A DNA stretch of 64,000 nucleotides from Parietichytrium sp. I65-24A (lineage: Eukaryota; Sar; Bigyra; Thraustochytrida; Thraustochytriidae), in NCBI GenBank assembly GCA_012862575.1, contig BLSF01000108.1:1-64000 (forward strand). Reading direction: 5' to 3'. A model generated the notes under the pieces. The model saw only the letters and a list, made by a program, of their open reading frames with translations, did no database searches and was not told where the DNA came from. This document shows positions 20,675-31,628 of the stretch, piece after piece. The translations under genes were made by a program, and so were the position numbers. Within the stretch, counting starts at the first letter, position 1. Every line of letters starts with the position of its first letter.

Positions 20675-23593
20675 ATGGCAAAGACGCTCTCAGCTGGCGT
20701 ACGCACGAGTTGCGTGGCAGACGAAGATGGCGAGCTGGTCTTCCGGTGCTTTCGCTCTGCCCAGTCCACGGCTCCCCGCGTGCAAGAGGGCACAGGGAAC
20801 GTGAGAAGTGGGGAATTTGTGGACTGGACGGCTGAGAGTCTCCGCTGGACCATTCGCAAGAACTACAAAGATGTTCGTGCTCTCTTAGAAGTGTGCACGC
20901 CCCTAGTTGGCACCGGCGTTGTTGCGGAGGGAAAAGGGGTGGAGGGCAGCGCGGAATGGGCCGAAAGTGTGGTGAAAATGGCCGTGCGTTCGGTGGAAAG
21001 GCAGGCGGAAATTGCGCTGGAAAGCGGCGACGGTTCAGATCAAGAACTGGACAAGATAGTTGCAGAATTTCTGGAGCTGTCAGTCGCGTCGTCCAGGGCA
21101 GAGCTTGGGGTGGAGGGCAAGTTTATTGAAGGTTATTTGGACAAGTCTGCAGTGTATATCCGAGATGAGCAGATGATCACCAATACCATCTTGGGCTCTC
21201 AGGTTGCATGTATAATAATTGGTTCGATCACAAGTGCTTACATTGGTTCATTCATGGATGTTCTGTGGGGTGTCATTTGTGTCTATCTCCTCGCCGGCCT
21301 GGACCTGTATCTAACGCGCCCGAAGGAGCCGAACCGGGCGCTCTTACTGCCTTGTATTCTGATACCTGTGCTTGGGTTCGGGATCCTCGCGGCATATGTG
21401 GCGTACGATAGCTGTATTCGTAAGCGGAATCGGCGTTGGTTTGTTCTGCGGGAAAACTACATGGCCTACTATAAAAGTAATTATTCGGCGAAACCCTCTG
21501 GAGTCTTTCTGTTCGACCACCGAACGAGGATAAAGGACTCCTGGAAGCCTCACACCTTGTACGTATCAAACGTGGACCGTACCCTGTCCATTCACTTTCA
21601 TAGCCGCGAGGAGAAGAGGCGCTGGAGAGACGCGCTGGAGAGCATTTTGAGCAACCGGAAGCCTCTCACCGAAGAGCAGGAAGCGTTTTTCGTCCCAACT
21701 CGGAACGACGTGCCAGCACAATGGTACTCCTCTGCCAAGTTCTTTTACCGGGACTTGCAGGATCTCATTCGAGAGGCAAGACACGAGATTTACATCGCTG
21801 GGTGGATGATCTCTCCTGAGCTTTTACTTGTGCGCGATGAGGAGAACCAGTCTGTTTCTTTGGAAAAGCTGTTGGGCGAGGCCGTAGAGCGCGGAGTTTG
21901 TGTTCACGTGTTGTTATACCGAGATGTCGATTTTGCGCTGCCAAATAATTCGGCGCACGCGAAGAGGCGCTTGTCTGAAGTTGGTGTCCAAATCATTCGC
22001 CACGCAGCGCAGGATCGCGCAATCGCTGCGCATTCTCACCTGATAGGAATGCAAGCTGGAAGTACTTGGTGGTCGCATCACGAGAAGCTCGTCATCATAG
22101 ATCAGCGTAAGTTTGGTGTTTGTAAGACGTGCAATTGGTCCGGCGGCGTGCGAGTGGATTTTTTCGCCTTCTAACGTTTGGTCGTTTTTCTTTCTTGGGG
22201 CGCTTTAATGGGCAAATCAGGAATCGCTTTCGTTGGGGGAATCGATCTTGCATTTGGGAGATATGACGACATTAATTATTCGCTCACGGACGCCCGCGTG
22301 CCATACACCTGGCCCGGAAAAGACTATTACAACGTCCGTGTGAAAGAGTTTGAGGATTTGCAGGATCCGCATTCGGACTTGGTGGATCGGAAGAAAGTTG
22401 GCCGCATGCCCTGGCATGATATACACTGCTGTGTCGGAGGCGACGCGGCTCGCGACGTCGCCCTTCATTTTATCGCACGTTGGAATCGAGAGTTGCACCA
22501 GCTGGCGTCGTTTCAAACCAAAAAAGCTGAATACGACTATTTACTGCCTGCCAGGTATCCCGGGGGCTTCCAGGTAGAGGAGTACCTCCCTTACAATTGC
22601 TCCAAGATCCAAATTCTGCGATCTGTGGGTCCTTGGTCGTTGTCTGCGAAAACAGAAGACTCCATTCGGCGCAAGTATCTTGCTCTGATCAGAGAATCGA
22701 AAAGGTTCATCTACATTGAAAACCAGTTCTTCAATTCGATGATCATTGCCCGTGCCATTGCGGACAGACTAGAGCGCGCGATTGTCGACGGAGAAGTAGA
22801 TTTCCGCGTCATTGTGGTGTTACCTCAATGGCCAGCGTTTGAAGGGATGCCATTTGACAATGCTTCCACCAAGGTTGTACTGCATTCGCAGCATCGAACG
22901 ATGGATTTCATTTACGATCACTTATCAAAGCTCGGTATCGACGATGGTCGAAAAGGGCAAATGATACAATTTGCGTCGCTGAGGAAGGTGGATTTTCTCC
23001 ACGGGGAGATGATTTCAGAGCAAATTTATGTTCACAGTAAATTACTGATTGTAGACGACGAGCAGTGCATCATAGGGAGTGCGAACCTGAACGAGAGAAG
23101 CCTCAATGGGGACCGAGATTCAGAGGTTTGCGCATTCATTGCTGATCGCCGTTTTGCCAGTGACTTGCGTTGTAGTCTTTACATTGAGCACCTCGGCCTG
23201 CACGGAAGCAGCTCATGCTCAGGCTGCCGTCTGTGTTCGAGCACCAGGCGAACGAGGGAAGCCGTTCTACCAGATCCTGCTCTCCACGCCGTGGTGGACG
23301 TAACAAGCCCTCTCTTTGGCCAAATTGCAAGAGAGAACCGCGCTGTGCTAGAAGACCTCTTTCCAGGTTCGCAGCCATCCGACGGCGCTCGCTCCATTGC
23401 CGCGGCCAAGGCTCGTGTGGAAGAGGAGAAGATGAGAGAACTTCAGGTCAATCACAAGCTTTTGGCTGCAGTTAAAGCTCTCAGAGGCCATGTGGTGGAA
23501 ACCCCGAGAAAGTTTTTGCGAGAAGAGGCACAGATGTTGCCGACCCTTTCTCAACCGAGCATCTACATTCTTCCAACCGAGACCTTTGTTTGA
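20675..23593 (+). CDS. PLD: Phospholipase D with two membrane helices and a PH-like domain, two exons
   Basis: Exons 20675-22106 and 22221-23593, joined across a 114-nt intron (donor CAGC/GTAAGT, acceptor ATCAG), give 934 residues. The splice joins the first HKD motif: H469-x-K471-x4-D476, continuing IAFVGGIDLAFGRYD. The second motif is H749-x-K751-x4-D756 followed by GSANLNERSLNGDRDSE, so both catalytic halves are intact and phosphatidylcholine hydrolysis to phosphatidate is expected. N-terminal residues 1-165 are divergent (a PX domain would sit here but I cannot prove it). Two hydrophobic segments (about 169-212 and 222-244) precede a PH-like fold (about 249-325, RRWFVLRENYMAYYK ... RRWRDAL). 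This order resembles PXTM-PLD of oomycetes. The ATG at 20675 is the first in an open frame that begins earlier at a non-ATG codon. Confidence 0.9.
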
Positions 23594-24116
23594 CCCTCGA
23601 TGCTGTTGCTTCATTTCCTTTGTTTCTCTCCTGACTAATCCCAAAATCTCCAGCACTTTTGCGTCTTCATTGCTCTGAAGTAGCGGTAAAGCGACCGAAA
23701 TTATGATTTAATTGTGAAAAATAATTGTGAATCGAAGTTTCGAGTTGATGGAATCTGATTTGTAGGGAGTTAATCAAGGAAAAAGGCTGGTAGGTTTAGG
23801 GAAAGCATCCATAAAACAAGAAAAAGGAAAGAAACAGGAAGAGAGAATCAATTCTGATGAAAAAAACCTGCAACGTCGTTTGCCAGAAGAAGCAGCATTT
23901 GCATGCCTCAGCGCAAGTCTATTCTATCAGTTAATACAGCAAACGACTGTGTTTCATTCATTCATTCAATCATTCAATCATTCATTCATCAGAGGAATTA
24001 TCTGTATTCTAACAGCACAGCAAATGCCTTTTCGGAATAGAAATCGATTTGTACAAACAAGGGTTGAGATCATGAGAGGAGACTGCACCCCCAAAAGGAC
24101 TTGGCTCCTCTCCACC
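23594..24116. other. Convergent intergenic spacer (PLD / ALG11 3' ends)
   Basis: AT-rich, with repeated ATTCATTCA units at about 23955-23990. No gene seen. Confidence 0.6.
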
Positions 24117-25541
24117 CTACAACCCCAAAAGTTGGGAAAACTCTTCCTGTATGCGGTCGCAGAAGAGCTCTTGCGAAAACCTCTTAATGTGATCCATGGC
24201 ATTGTCGCGCATGGTTTGCAGCGCCTCGCTGGCGTCCCCGCCGTGCTGATCGTACTCCTGCAGGGCCTTGAACAAGCACTCTGCGTATTCCTCCGCAGAC
24301 GTCGCCAGGTACCCGGTGCGCCCGTGCTGTATGATGTCTAGCTTGGGCCCGCCAGAGTTGTGCGCAACGAGAATGATCCCTGCGGCCATCATTTCCACTG
24401 GCGCAATGCCAAAATGCTCGTTCCACATAGTATGAATCCCAAGTAGTGCCGAGCCCATCTCCTTGACGAGATCGGCGAAAGGCACGTTGACCTTGAACCC
24501 GACAAAGTCCGCGACGCCCAGCTTGTCCGCGTAAGCGCGCAGCTCGTCCACTCTAGCGGCGTCTTCCTCGTCGCGGCAGCTGCCGTACATGAGCAGGCGC
24601 GGCGTGGTGCCTTTGGGCAGCATGGCCTTGAGGCAGGCGAGGGCCTGTATCTGCAGCCTATGGTCCTTCTCCGGTCGAAACTGCCCCAGCGACACGATCA
24701 CGCGGCGCTTGGCCGTGGACTGCGCTATCTTGAACGTCTCAATGTCGCACGGCGGGTACACAACCTTGCTGCGCACGCCCCACAGCTTGTCAATGTGTCC
24801 TGCGGTCCAGCTCGAGTTCACGATAGGCAGCTCCGGGAACCTGCCCAGCAGCCCGTACACCGCGCAGAACGCCCTGTAGTACAGATACTTTACGCGGCTA
24901 TTCACCACGCTCCCGGACACCAGCTCATCATTGTTATACGCCGGCCGCCGCTCGTACACCCTCTGCAGCATGTCCGCGCTGATCGTTGGGTAGTGCGTGT
25001 AGCACGCCACTCTGCAGCCGAACGCCCAGGCCACGGGGTACGTGAACGCAAAGCCGGTCGTGTCCACGAACATCTGCGGCGTCTCCGCGCGCAGTCCGTC
25101 GAGCGCGACCAGCATGGACCCCACGCTCTGCAATGCCATCGTCATGCGCGGATACTGCGATGCTTGCAGCAGCTTGTGCCTCCGCAGTCTCACAAACCGC
25201 ACCGTCTTCAGCTCCACGCCGAACCGCCGTGCTGCATCGCGCACCATCTCCTGCTCATCCTGATTGTCATCGATCGCCGCGTACACGACCACGTCCACGT
25301 TCAGGGTCTGCAGTGTGCGCACGATGAGCCACAGCACTCTCTCGCCGCCGCCGCCGCCGCCGCAGTACGGGTGGAACAGCCCGACCGTTCCGGCAACGTT
25401 CCGCCGCCCTGTTCCGGCAACGTTCCCCGAGGACAGAGCCTTCTGCGACAGTTTCCTGCGCCGGTACGCGGCCAACGCCACCAGCGAGACCACTGCCACG
25501 ACTGCGGCGCACACCACAGTGAGGAACAGTGCGAGGATCAT
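24117..25541 (-). CDS. ALG11: ALG11, GDP-Man:Man3GlcNAc2-PP-dolichol alpha-1,2-mannosyltransferase
   Basis: Glycosyltransferase family 4 enzyme that adds the fourth and fifth mannoses to the lipid-linked N-glycan precursor on the cytosolic face of the ER. I start at the ATG at 25541, giving 474 residues with an N-terminal membrane anchor (residues 2-25) directly before the conserved core. An in-frame ATG further upstream (25718) would add 59 residues, but part of that extension is encoded by a (CAAA)n microsatellite, so it is less likely. Diagnostic motifs: FHPYCGGGGGGERVLW (about 56-71), RFGVELKTVRFVRL, YPPCDIETF, the donor-binding SLGQFRPEKDH, and MWNEHFGIAPVEMMAAG containing the EX7E pair E375/E383. 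No break is visible. Confidence 0.95.
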   Translation of the reverse strand: MILALFLTVVCAAVVAVVSLVALAAYRRRKLSQKALSSGNVAGTGRRNVAGTVGLFHPYCGGGGGGERVLWLIVRTLQTLNVDVVVYAAIDDNQDEQEMVRDAARRFGVELKTVRFVRLRRHKLLQASQYPRMTMALQSVGSMLVALDGLRAETPQMFVDTTGFAFTYPVAWAFGCRVACYTHYPTISADMLQRVYERRPAYNNDELVSGSVVNSRVKYLYYRAFCAVYGLLGRFPELPIVNSSWTAGHIDKLWGVRSKVVYPPCDIETFKIAQSTAKRRVIVSLGQFRPEKDHRLQIQALACLKAMLPKGTTPRLLMYGSCRDEEDAARVDELRAYADKLGVADFVGFKVNVPFADLVKEMGSALLGIHTMWNEHFGIAPVEMMAAGIILVAHNSGGPKLDIIQHGRTGYLATSAEEYAECLFKALQEYDQHGGDASEALQTMRDNAMDHIKRFSQELFCDRIQEEFSQLLGL

Positions 25542-26996
25542 GGCTCTCCGGAATGTATGGAATATGGTACGCGGCGAGGACACTTTGCCGCTTGTGAGGA
25601 CGCGTGGATTTTTTATGTGTGTGTATGGAGAGTCGGCAAATTGGAAGTTGCAAACAAACAAACAAACAAACAAACAAATAACAAACAAACTACAGAGAGT
25701 TGTTCTATGGTTTGCCACCGCGTACCCTCAACGTGGCTCTAACGTTTGGGTTGGTGTAATGTAAGGATACGCGAATGGGGTTCTTACGTGCGCGGACAGT
25801 GTGGCGTACGGAGAAGAATCATTTACGTACCGAATGTACTAAGTCGAAGTGATAGTGACGTGTGTGACGTGCGCTGTGAGCTGTGAGCTGTGAGCTGGCA
25901 CGGAGTACAGTACCTTTAAAACTAACTGTTCATGGTGAATGACGTTCATAATGTATCATACTAACGTGATGAACTTGATCAAAATGAAAAAGAGCAATAG
26001 GTCATACATTTGCGTTCTGTTTGTTTTGTTTTGTTCAAGTCTGTAATTCTGCAAATAATGAACCCAGTCAAGCGCGGAAGGGTTGTTGCTTTCTCGCACA
26101 TTCAATCGGATGCTTTGTTTCAGAATCAGGAGCAAGTGGACTGTGATCTATTTTTTATTATTATTAAACTTTTTTAGTTGTAAAGAGACAAACATGATCG
26201 AGACGGACGGATTGGAAGAAGGCGCTGCTGGACGAATGGAAACTTTAAACTTTTGGGTGTGGAACAAGCACTATTTATCAAGGGTGGTGAGACACCGAAG
26301 AGCTCACCCTTTTTCGATTTAGACAATAAAAGTAGAGAGCCCAGTCCCCTACGCTTGCGCCGACAACGTCTATCCCCCAGACTTGCATTTCCATGCGCCA
26401 TCAGAAATAAAAAAGCTCCCAGTTCCACATAACCCCCCTCCGCATCCTTTTCCGCCCGTCTCCTCTCTCCTTCCCCGCACCCTGCACAACTCGCTGCATG
26501 CCTGTTTTCCTTTCCGCCCTCATCTGCTTGAGAGCCGGGCAGAACGAAAAAGAGCGAACGAGCGAACACGCACAATAGGCAATCATCCACCCATCCACTC
26601 AGCCGCCCATTTCAGCTCCCAACCAACATCCGCATCCATCTATTCACTCGACTTCCCTTCTTTTTCCTTCCACTGACGCCAACGGCTGAGAGTACAATAC
26701 ACTACACCCCCAAATGGCGCCAAGCCACCACCCCGATCGACCGCCCGCGTTTTCGCGTGATTCCCGCAACGAGCAAAAGCTGTCTGTCAGTCAATCCTCA
26801 CAGATCACAGATCAAATTCCGCCGAGCAGCGTGACCGAGCTCATCAAACACCACTGAATGAATCGAACACGACCGGAAAGCAACCGCTCTCGAAGACAAA
26901 GCAAGCAAGCAAGCAACAGGCCAAAACGAACGAACGAACGAACGGAAAATGAACGAACGAACAAAGGAACAAGTGCGCTTGAGCGGAGCATCGCGT
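25542..26996. other. Intergenic, ALG11 5' flank to acidic-protein 3' flank
   Basis: Includes a (CAAA)n microsatellite at 25652-25690, short tandem GTGAGCT units near 25875-25895, and the start (26592) of a 1.3 kb segment repeated after the N at 27901. Minor open frames show no domain. Confidence 0.5.
25652..25690. repeat. (CAAA)n microsatellite
   Basis: About eight AAAC units immediately upstream of the likely ALG11 start codon. Confidence 0.9.
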
Positions 26997-27467
26997 CTAC
27001 TCATCGTCTTCCTCTTCTTCCTCCTCTTCTGCGGCATCATCATCTCCATCTTCCTCCTCATCGTCCTCTCCTTCTTCCTCCTCCTCCTCATCATCGTCGT
27101 CCTTCTGGCGCTTGTTGGGCCTCTCCTCGTCGTCGTCATCGTCGTCCTCCTCGTCGTCGTCGTCGTCATCGTTGGCGCGCTTCTTTCCGGTGCCATTGTC
27201 GTCGTCGTCGTAGTCATCGTCCTCTTCGTCGTCCTCATCGTCGAATTCCTTGTTCACCACGCTGGACAACCCTGGCTCGTCCTCGTCTTCTTCGTCCTCC
27301 TCTTCGTCGTCATCGTTGTCGTTATTCTCCTCCTCTTCCTCGTCCTCATTGTCGTTCTCATTCTCATTCTCATTGTCCTCGTCCTCCTCCTCCTCGTCGT
27401 TGTTGTTGTCGTCCTCCTCTTCTTCTTCTTCGCCCACCACCTGCTCCTCCTCCTCCTTGTCGCTCAT
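26997..27467 (-). CDS. Highly acidic (Asp/Glu-rich) protein with nuclear-localisation-like motifs, copy A
   Basis: A 156-residue protein that is mostly Asp, Glu and Asn, beginning MSDKEEEEQVVGEEEEE. Two basic islands, GTGKKRAN and RPNKRQK, sit in the acid runs and look like a split nuclear localisation signal; this layout resembles prothymosin-type or other acidic histone-chaperone-like proteins, though such low-complexity sequence cannot prove homology. Evidence that it is a real gene: compared with copy B (28310-28783), length differences inside the frame are multiples of three, while flanking sequence carries indels of other sizes. The complementary strand gives a hydrophobic Val/Leu/Ile open frame, which I regard as its shadow. 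Confidence 0.65.
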   Translation of the reverse strand: MSDKEEEEQVVGEEEEEEDDNNNDEEEEDEDNENENENDNEDEEEEENNDNDDDEEEDEEDEDEPGLSSVVNKEFDDEDDEEDDDYDDDDNGTGKKRANDDDDDDEEDDDDDDEERPNKRQKDDDDEEEEEEGEDDEEEDGDDDAAEEEEEEEDDE

Positions 27468-27639
27468 TCTTCCTGGAATTGGGAATTGGGATTTGGGATT
27501 TGGCTGTTTGGATAGTGCGGCTGTGGGGGTTGTTGGTTGGTGGGTTCTCCTCAGGTGAGGTGGGGAGTGGGGGCGTACGCGGGTGTGTATGTTGCGGGGT
27601 ACTCGCGATCCCTTCTCTTCCTGATCGGGTTCTGGTTCT

Positions 27640-27900
27640 GCAGACGGGATCTCTCTCTCTCTCTCTCTGTCTCTCTTGCTGTGTCTTTCTCTCTCTCTCT
27701 CTTTTGCGTCTTCTTGTTGTGTTGTTTCTATTGTTTCTATTGTTTCTATTGTTTCTCTATCTGTCTATCTATCTATCTAACTATCTATCTATCTGTTTGT
27801 CTCTTTGATTTGTTGTTTCGCTTATCTTTTTTTCTCTCTCTGTGATCTGTGAGGGATGTGAAGGATGTGAGGGATGTGAGGGATGTGAAGGATGTGAGAG
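27640..27900. repeat. Microsatellite block: (CT)n, (CTAT)n and 9-bp (GGATGTGAA)n
   Basis: CT runs at about 27649-27705, TTTCTATTG repeats then CTAT runs at about 27722-27795, and GGATGTGAA/GGG repeats from 27853 to the N. The same block recurs at about 28960-29205 in copy B with different unit numbers. Confidence 0.85.
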
Positions 27901-27901
27901 N
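27901..27901. other. Single N: assembly junction
   Basis: One ambiguous base flanked by near-identical direct repeats; best read as a gap placeholder between two contigs whose overlapping ends were not merged. Confidence 0.85.
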
Positions 27902-29150
27902 CATCCACTCAGCCGCCCATTTCAGCTCCCAACCAACATCCGCATCCATCTATTCACTCGACTTCCCTTCTTTTTCCTTCCACTGACGCCAACGGCTGAG
28001 AGTACAATACACTACACCCCCAAATGGCGCCAAGCCACCACCCCGATCGACCGCCCGCGTTTTCGCGTGATTCCCGCAACGAGCAAAAGCTGTCTGTCAG
28101 TCAATCCTCACAGATCACAGATCAAATTCCGCCGAGCAGCGTGACCGAGCTCATCAAAACCACTGAATGAATCCAACACGACCGGAAAGCAACCGCTCTC
28201 GAAGACAAAGCAAGCAAGCAAGCAAGCAACAGGCCAAAACGAACGAACGAACGAACGGAAAATGAACGAACGAACAAAGGAACAAGTGCGCTTGAGCGGA
28301 GCATCGCGTCTACTCATCGTCTTCCTCTTCTTCCTCCTCTTCTGCGGCATCATCATCTCCATCTTCCTCCTCATCGTCCTCTCCTTCTTCATCCTCCTCC
28401 TCCTCATCGTCGTCCTTCTGGCGCTTGTTGGGCCTCTCCTCGTCGTCGTCATCGTCGTCCTCCTCGTCGTCGTCGTCGTCATCGTTGGCGCGCTTCTTTC
28501 CGGTGCCATTGTCGTCGTCGTCGTAGTCATCGTCCTCTTCGTCGTCCTCATCGTCGAATTCCTTGTTCACCACGCTGGACAACCCTGGCTCGTCCTCGTC
28601 TTCTTCGTCCTCCTCTTCGTCGTCATCGTTGTCGTTGTTCTCCTCCTCTTCCTCGTCCTCATTGTCGTTCTCATTCTCATTCTCATTGTCCTCGTCCTCC
28701 TCCTCCTCCTCGTCGTTGTTGTTGTCGTCCTCCTCTTCTTCTTCTTCGCCCACCACCTGCTCCTCCTCCTCCTTGTCGCTCATTCTTCCTGGAATTGGGA
28801 TTTGGGATTTGGCTTTTGGATAGTGCGGCTGTGGGGGTTGTTGGTTGGTGGGTTCTCCTCAGGTGAGGTGGGGAGTGGGGGCGTACGCGGGTGTGTATGT
28901 TGCGGGGTACTCGCGATCCCTTCTCTTCCTGATCGGGTTCTGGTTCTGCAGACGGGATCTCTCTCTCTCTCTCTCTGTCTCTCTTGCTGTGTCTTTCTCT
29001 CTCTCTCTCTTTTGCGTCTTCTTGTTGTGTTGTTTCTATTGTTTCTCTATCTGTCTATCTAGCTATCTAACTATCTATTTATCTGTTTGTCTCTTTGATT
29101 TGTTGTTTCGCTTATCTTTTTTTCTCTCTCTGTGATCTGTGAGAGATGTG
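27902..29150. repeat. Direct duplicate, copy B (probable unmerged contig end)
   Basis: Same order of landmarks as copy A: CATCCACTCAG start, acidic frame, CT and CTAT microsatellites, GGATGTGAA repeats. Copy B alone continues into the following unique sequence. Confidence 0.9.
28310..28783 (-). CDS. Highly acidic protein, copy B (probably the same gene as copy A)
   Basis: 157 residues, near-identical to the frame at 26997-27467. Differences are in-frame: one extra Glu near residue 28 and a few Asp/Glu exchanges after the NKRQK motif. If the N-flanked duplication is an assembly artefact, the two represent alleles or two reads of one locus rather than paralogues. Confidence 0.6.
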   Translation of the reverse strand: MSDKEEEEQVVGEEEEEEDDNNNDEEEEEDEDNENENENDNEDEEEEENNDNDDDEEEDEEDEDEPGLSSVVNKEFDDEDDEEDDDYDDDDNGTGKKRANDDDDDDEEDDDDDDEERPNKRQKDDDEEEEDEEGEDDEEEDGDDDAAEEEEEEEDDE

Positions 29151-29249
29151 AAGGATGTGAAGGATGTGAAGGATGTGAAGGATGTGAGGGATGTGAGGGA
29201 GAGCGTTGCTTGCTCAAGGCAGCTCGACTGGCCGGGTGGTAGAGTATCC

Positions 29250-29640
29250 TCTACTCGCAGGGGTACCTCCGCTGAGAGGAGGAGGTTTTTTTCCCTGGAC
29301 GGTTACTGGTTTAGCGCAATCGGGTGCTACGTGCTGGAGGGTAAGCGGGTGTTACGGGAAAGGCTAGGCCTGGGAGGGGCCAGTGGGGGCACGTGGCTAG
29401 TGGAATGTGGTAGGGAGGGGTAGGCCAGCCGCAAGATCCGCTTTTGACCATGTGGATCATCACTGAGTCAATGGGGTCAGGCGGAGGAGAGAGAGAGAGA
29501 GTTTTCTACCAGTTATCCCTTGTCTCTGTATGGAGGGTCGTAGGAGTTGATAGAATTGGGGTAGAAGGACCATAAGGTTACCCCTCCCACCCGTGCGGGT
29601 GGGTGTTTCCGCTAAGTGGAGGCGTAGGGCAGCGGTAGGG
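29250..29640. other. Inverted repeats able to form hairpins
   Basis: Three perfect short stems: GTAGAG-TATC-CTCTAC near 29251-29266, ACCTCC...GGAGGT at about 29270-29291, and CCCACCCG-TG-CGGGTGGG at about 29587-29604. They lie in the ORF-free island. A structured RNA or a transposon remnant are both possible. Confidence 0.4.
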
Positions 29641-31622
29641 GAATAGGAAGGATTAGAGGGAAGTGTAAGGAAGGGGTACTAGTGCGGCGAGTGGGTGGCT
29701 ATCGTTTTCGGTGGTTACCTGGAGGACACTAGTGTTTGCGGTGGGTGGCTTAGCGCCCGCACTGATGGCGAGGTGAGCTCGGCATTCGGTTGGCAGAGGT
29801 ATCTGTAGGAGTCAGTAGGAGCGGTGAGGTGGTGTCGTAAGAAAGTATAGGGTAAGGGGAACTAAGGAAAGGAGGTAGCGGGAGAGGCAGTGGGAGGGAA
29901 ATATCTTTTTTCATGATTTACGCCTGATTTCCACTGAGTATTTTCTACGCATTTCTCGGGCATTTTCATTGAATGAAGTCAAGTCAATCAATCTTGATCA
30001 ATCGACAGTGAAAGATGAGATTTTCGTTCTTTGTGTCATGTCATTTCATTCAGAACATTTTTCGTCAAAGAAATGTTCATTTTGAATGAAATCGTCACCG
30101 CTCTGTTCACAACTGTGACGTTCACTGATTCATCGAAATTGATTGATTGATTGATTGACTCTGATGGATTGTTCTATCAATCAATCTATCTATTCAAGGC
30201 TCTTGCGCTTTTTACTATTGCAGGACTGTTCAAACTTACACGGTGAGACACAGATGACAAAGATGACAACTTGGCAACAGTCAGATTCGTTGCTTCTCAG
30301 TCTTCTCAGACTTTTTTTTAGCGCACCGTCCAGAGAAGTCCAGATCATATGTATCTATCTCATGATCCAGATTTTCGAACTCCCAGAAGCCAGGATCCGA
30401 GTCAAAGAGTGCGGCTTCAACTGCAGCAACAGACAGAAGCAAGTCAAGCTCGTTTTGATCCTCAAATTTTCAGTTTCGTCGTTAGTCTTCTCCGTCGCGC
30501 GTTGTACAACTCGGTACTACAATCAAATCAAAACTGCCGCGAGTGTTGTCGTTGGCAACGTTTGTAAATGTTTGCAATGCGATCATGCAATCATTCAATC
30601 ATTCAATCATGCAATCATGCAATCGTTGATAGCGTCGTCTCGAACTTAGAGCTTCGAGTTCACAGTCAGTACAATTTCTGGCTTTCTTTCGGCAAGCCAA
30701 GGTAGCCAAGGTTCGAAATGCGCTGGAAAAAACTCACGTTCGTTACGTTCGCTGTCGCTCAGTCAGCTCAGTCAGTCAGTCTCCGTCACTCTCAGACCTG
30801 GAGCTCCACCTTGTAATTCAGCGCCGCATTTCTTTCCTCTCGTCTCTCCCACATGAAACTCTTATTCTTTTATAAGGAGAAAAACGTCGAATGAGATATT
30901 CTACCTGGATTCCGAGATCCAGGCGCAAGGCTACCTTCGGAGTAGTAATGCCATCTACACGCCTAGCTGGAGTAACATAAGCTGTAGAGCTACAATTAGG
31001 AGCGAAAACGAACAATGTGAACATTCAATAGCACCGGCGTAGCGAATTGTACCGGTAAATGTACTACTATTCTCAATTGAAAAGTCATTGAAACGTGCAA
31101 ATGAAAGCGAAAATATGAAAAGCTCGCGAAAAGAACATGCAAAGAGACAACGCCCATAGCTGAATCGATGCTGCCAATGCTTTGAAAAGAAAGCAAGTGC
31201 ATGTCAACTTACAGTTAGCTATGATACCTCGATCATGAATGCACCTCGCCCAAGACCCAAGCTCAGCTGGATCAAATTGGAGGGCCCGAAACCCGCACGA
31301 TGACTTCGAATGAGGATCAACGCCAGACGAGAGATCATTTGGTGCGTTTATATTCCTCTCGCACTGCTTTGCAGGAACTGGGACTCAACTGGAACATCCT
31401 CCGTCGTCAAGTGCATTTGTAGATGGGAACCGGTTGTTTGAGCAGCATTCGAGATAGAACCGCGCGTGGCTTGAGAGATGAGATGCGAGCCAAAATCCGG
31501 AGGTCAGAACGGTTCGTGTGAGCGTGGCTCTAGTTGATAATCGTCATCGAGTAGGTTTCGTAGGAGAGAGAGCCAGAAAAGGAAAAAAATAAAATGAAAT
31601 GAAACATTATGATGAAAGATCG

Positions 31623-31628
31623 TTTATT
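31623..31628 (-). terminator. Possible polyadenylation signal for RNF10
   Basis: AATAAA on the minus strand, about 245 nt after the RNF10 stop codon. Confidence 0.35.

Larger units (their letters stand above)
26592..27900. repeat. Direct duplicate, copy A (probable unmerged contig end)
   Basis: Begins CATCCACTCAGCCGCCCATT and runs to the base before a lone N. The sequence after the N starts with the same bases and follows copy A closely for about 1.25 kb, with scattered substitutions and small indels in simple repeats. Confidence 0.9.

Noticed and set aside
24660-25742. 360-codon plus-strand frame
   Set aside because: Antisense to ALG11; no domain, composition rich in Arg/His as expected for a shadow.
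26949-29062. Plus-strand frames (26949-27515, 28262-29062) encoding long hydrophobic Val/Leu/Ile proteins
   Set aside because: They are the exact complement of the Asp/Glu-rich frame; GAC/GAG codons read backwards give Val/Leu. Composition is explained by the minus-strand gene.
30155-30649. 164-codon plus-strand frame
   Set aside because: Compositionally biased, includes microsatellite-encoded segments, no domain.
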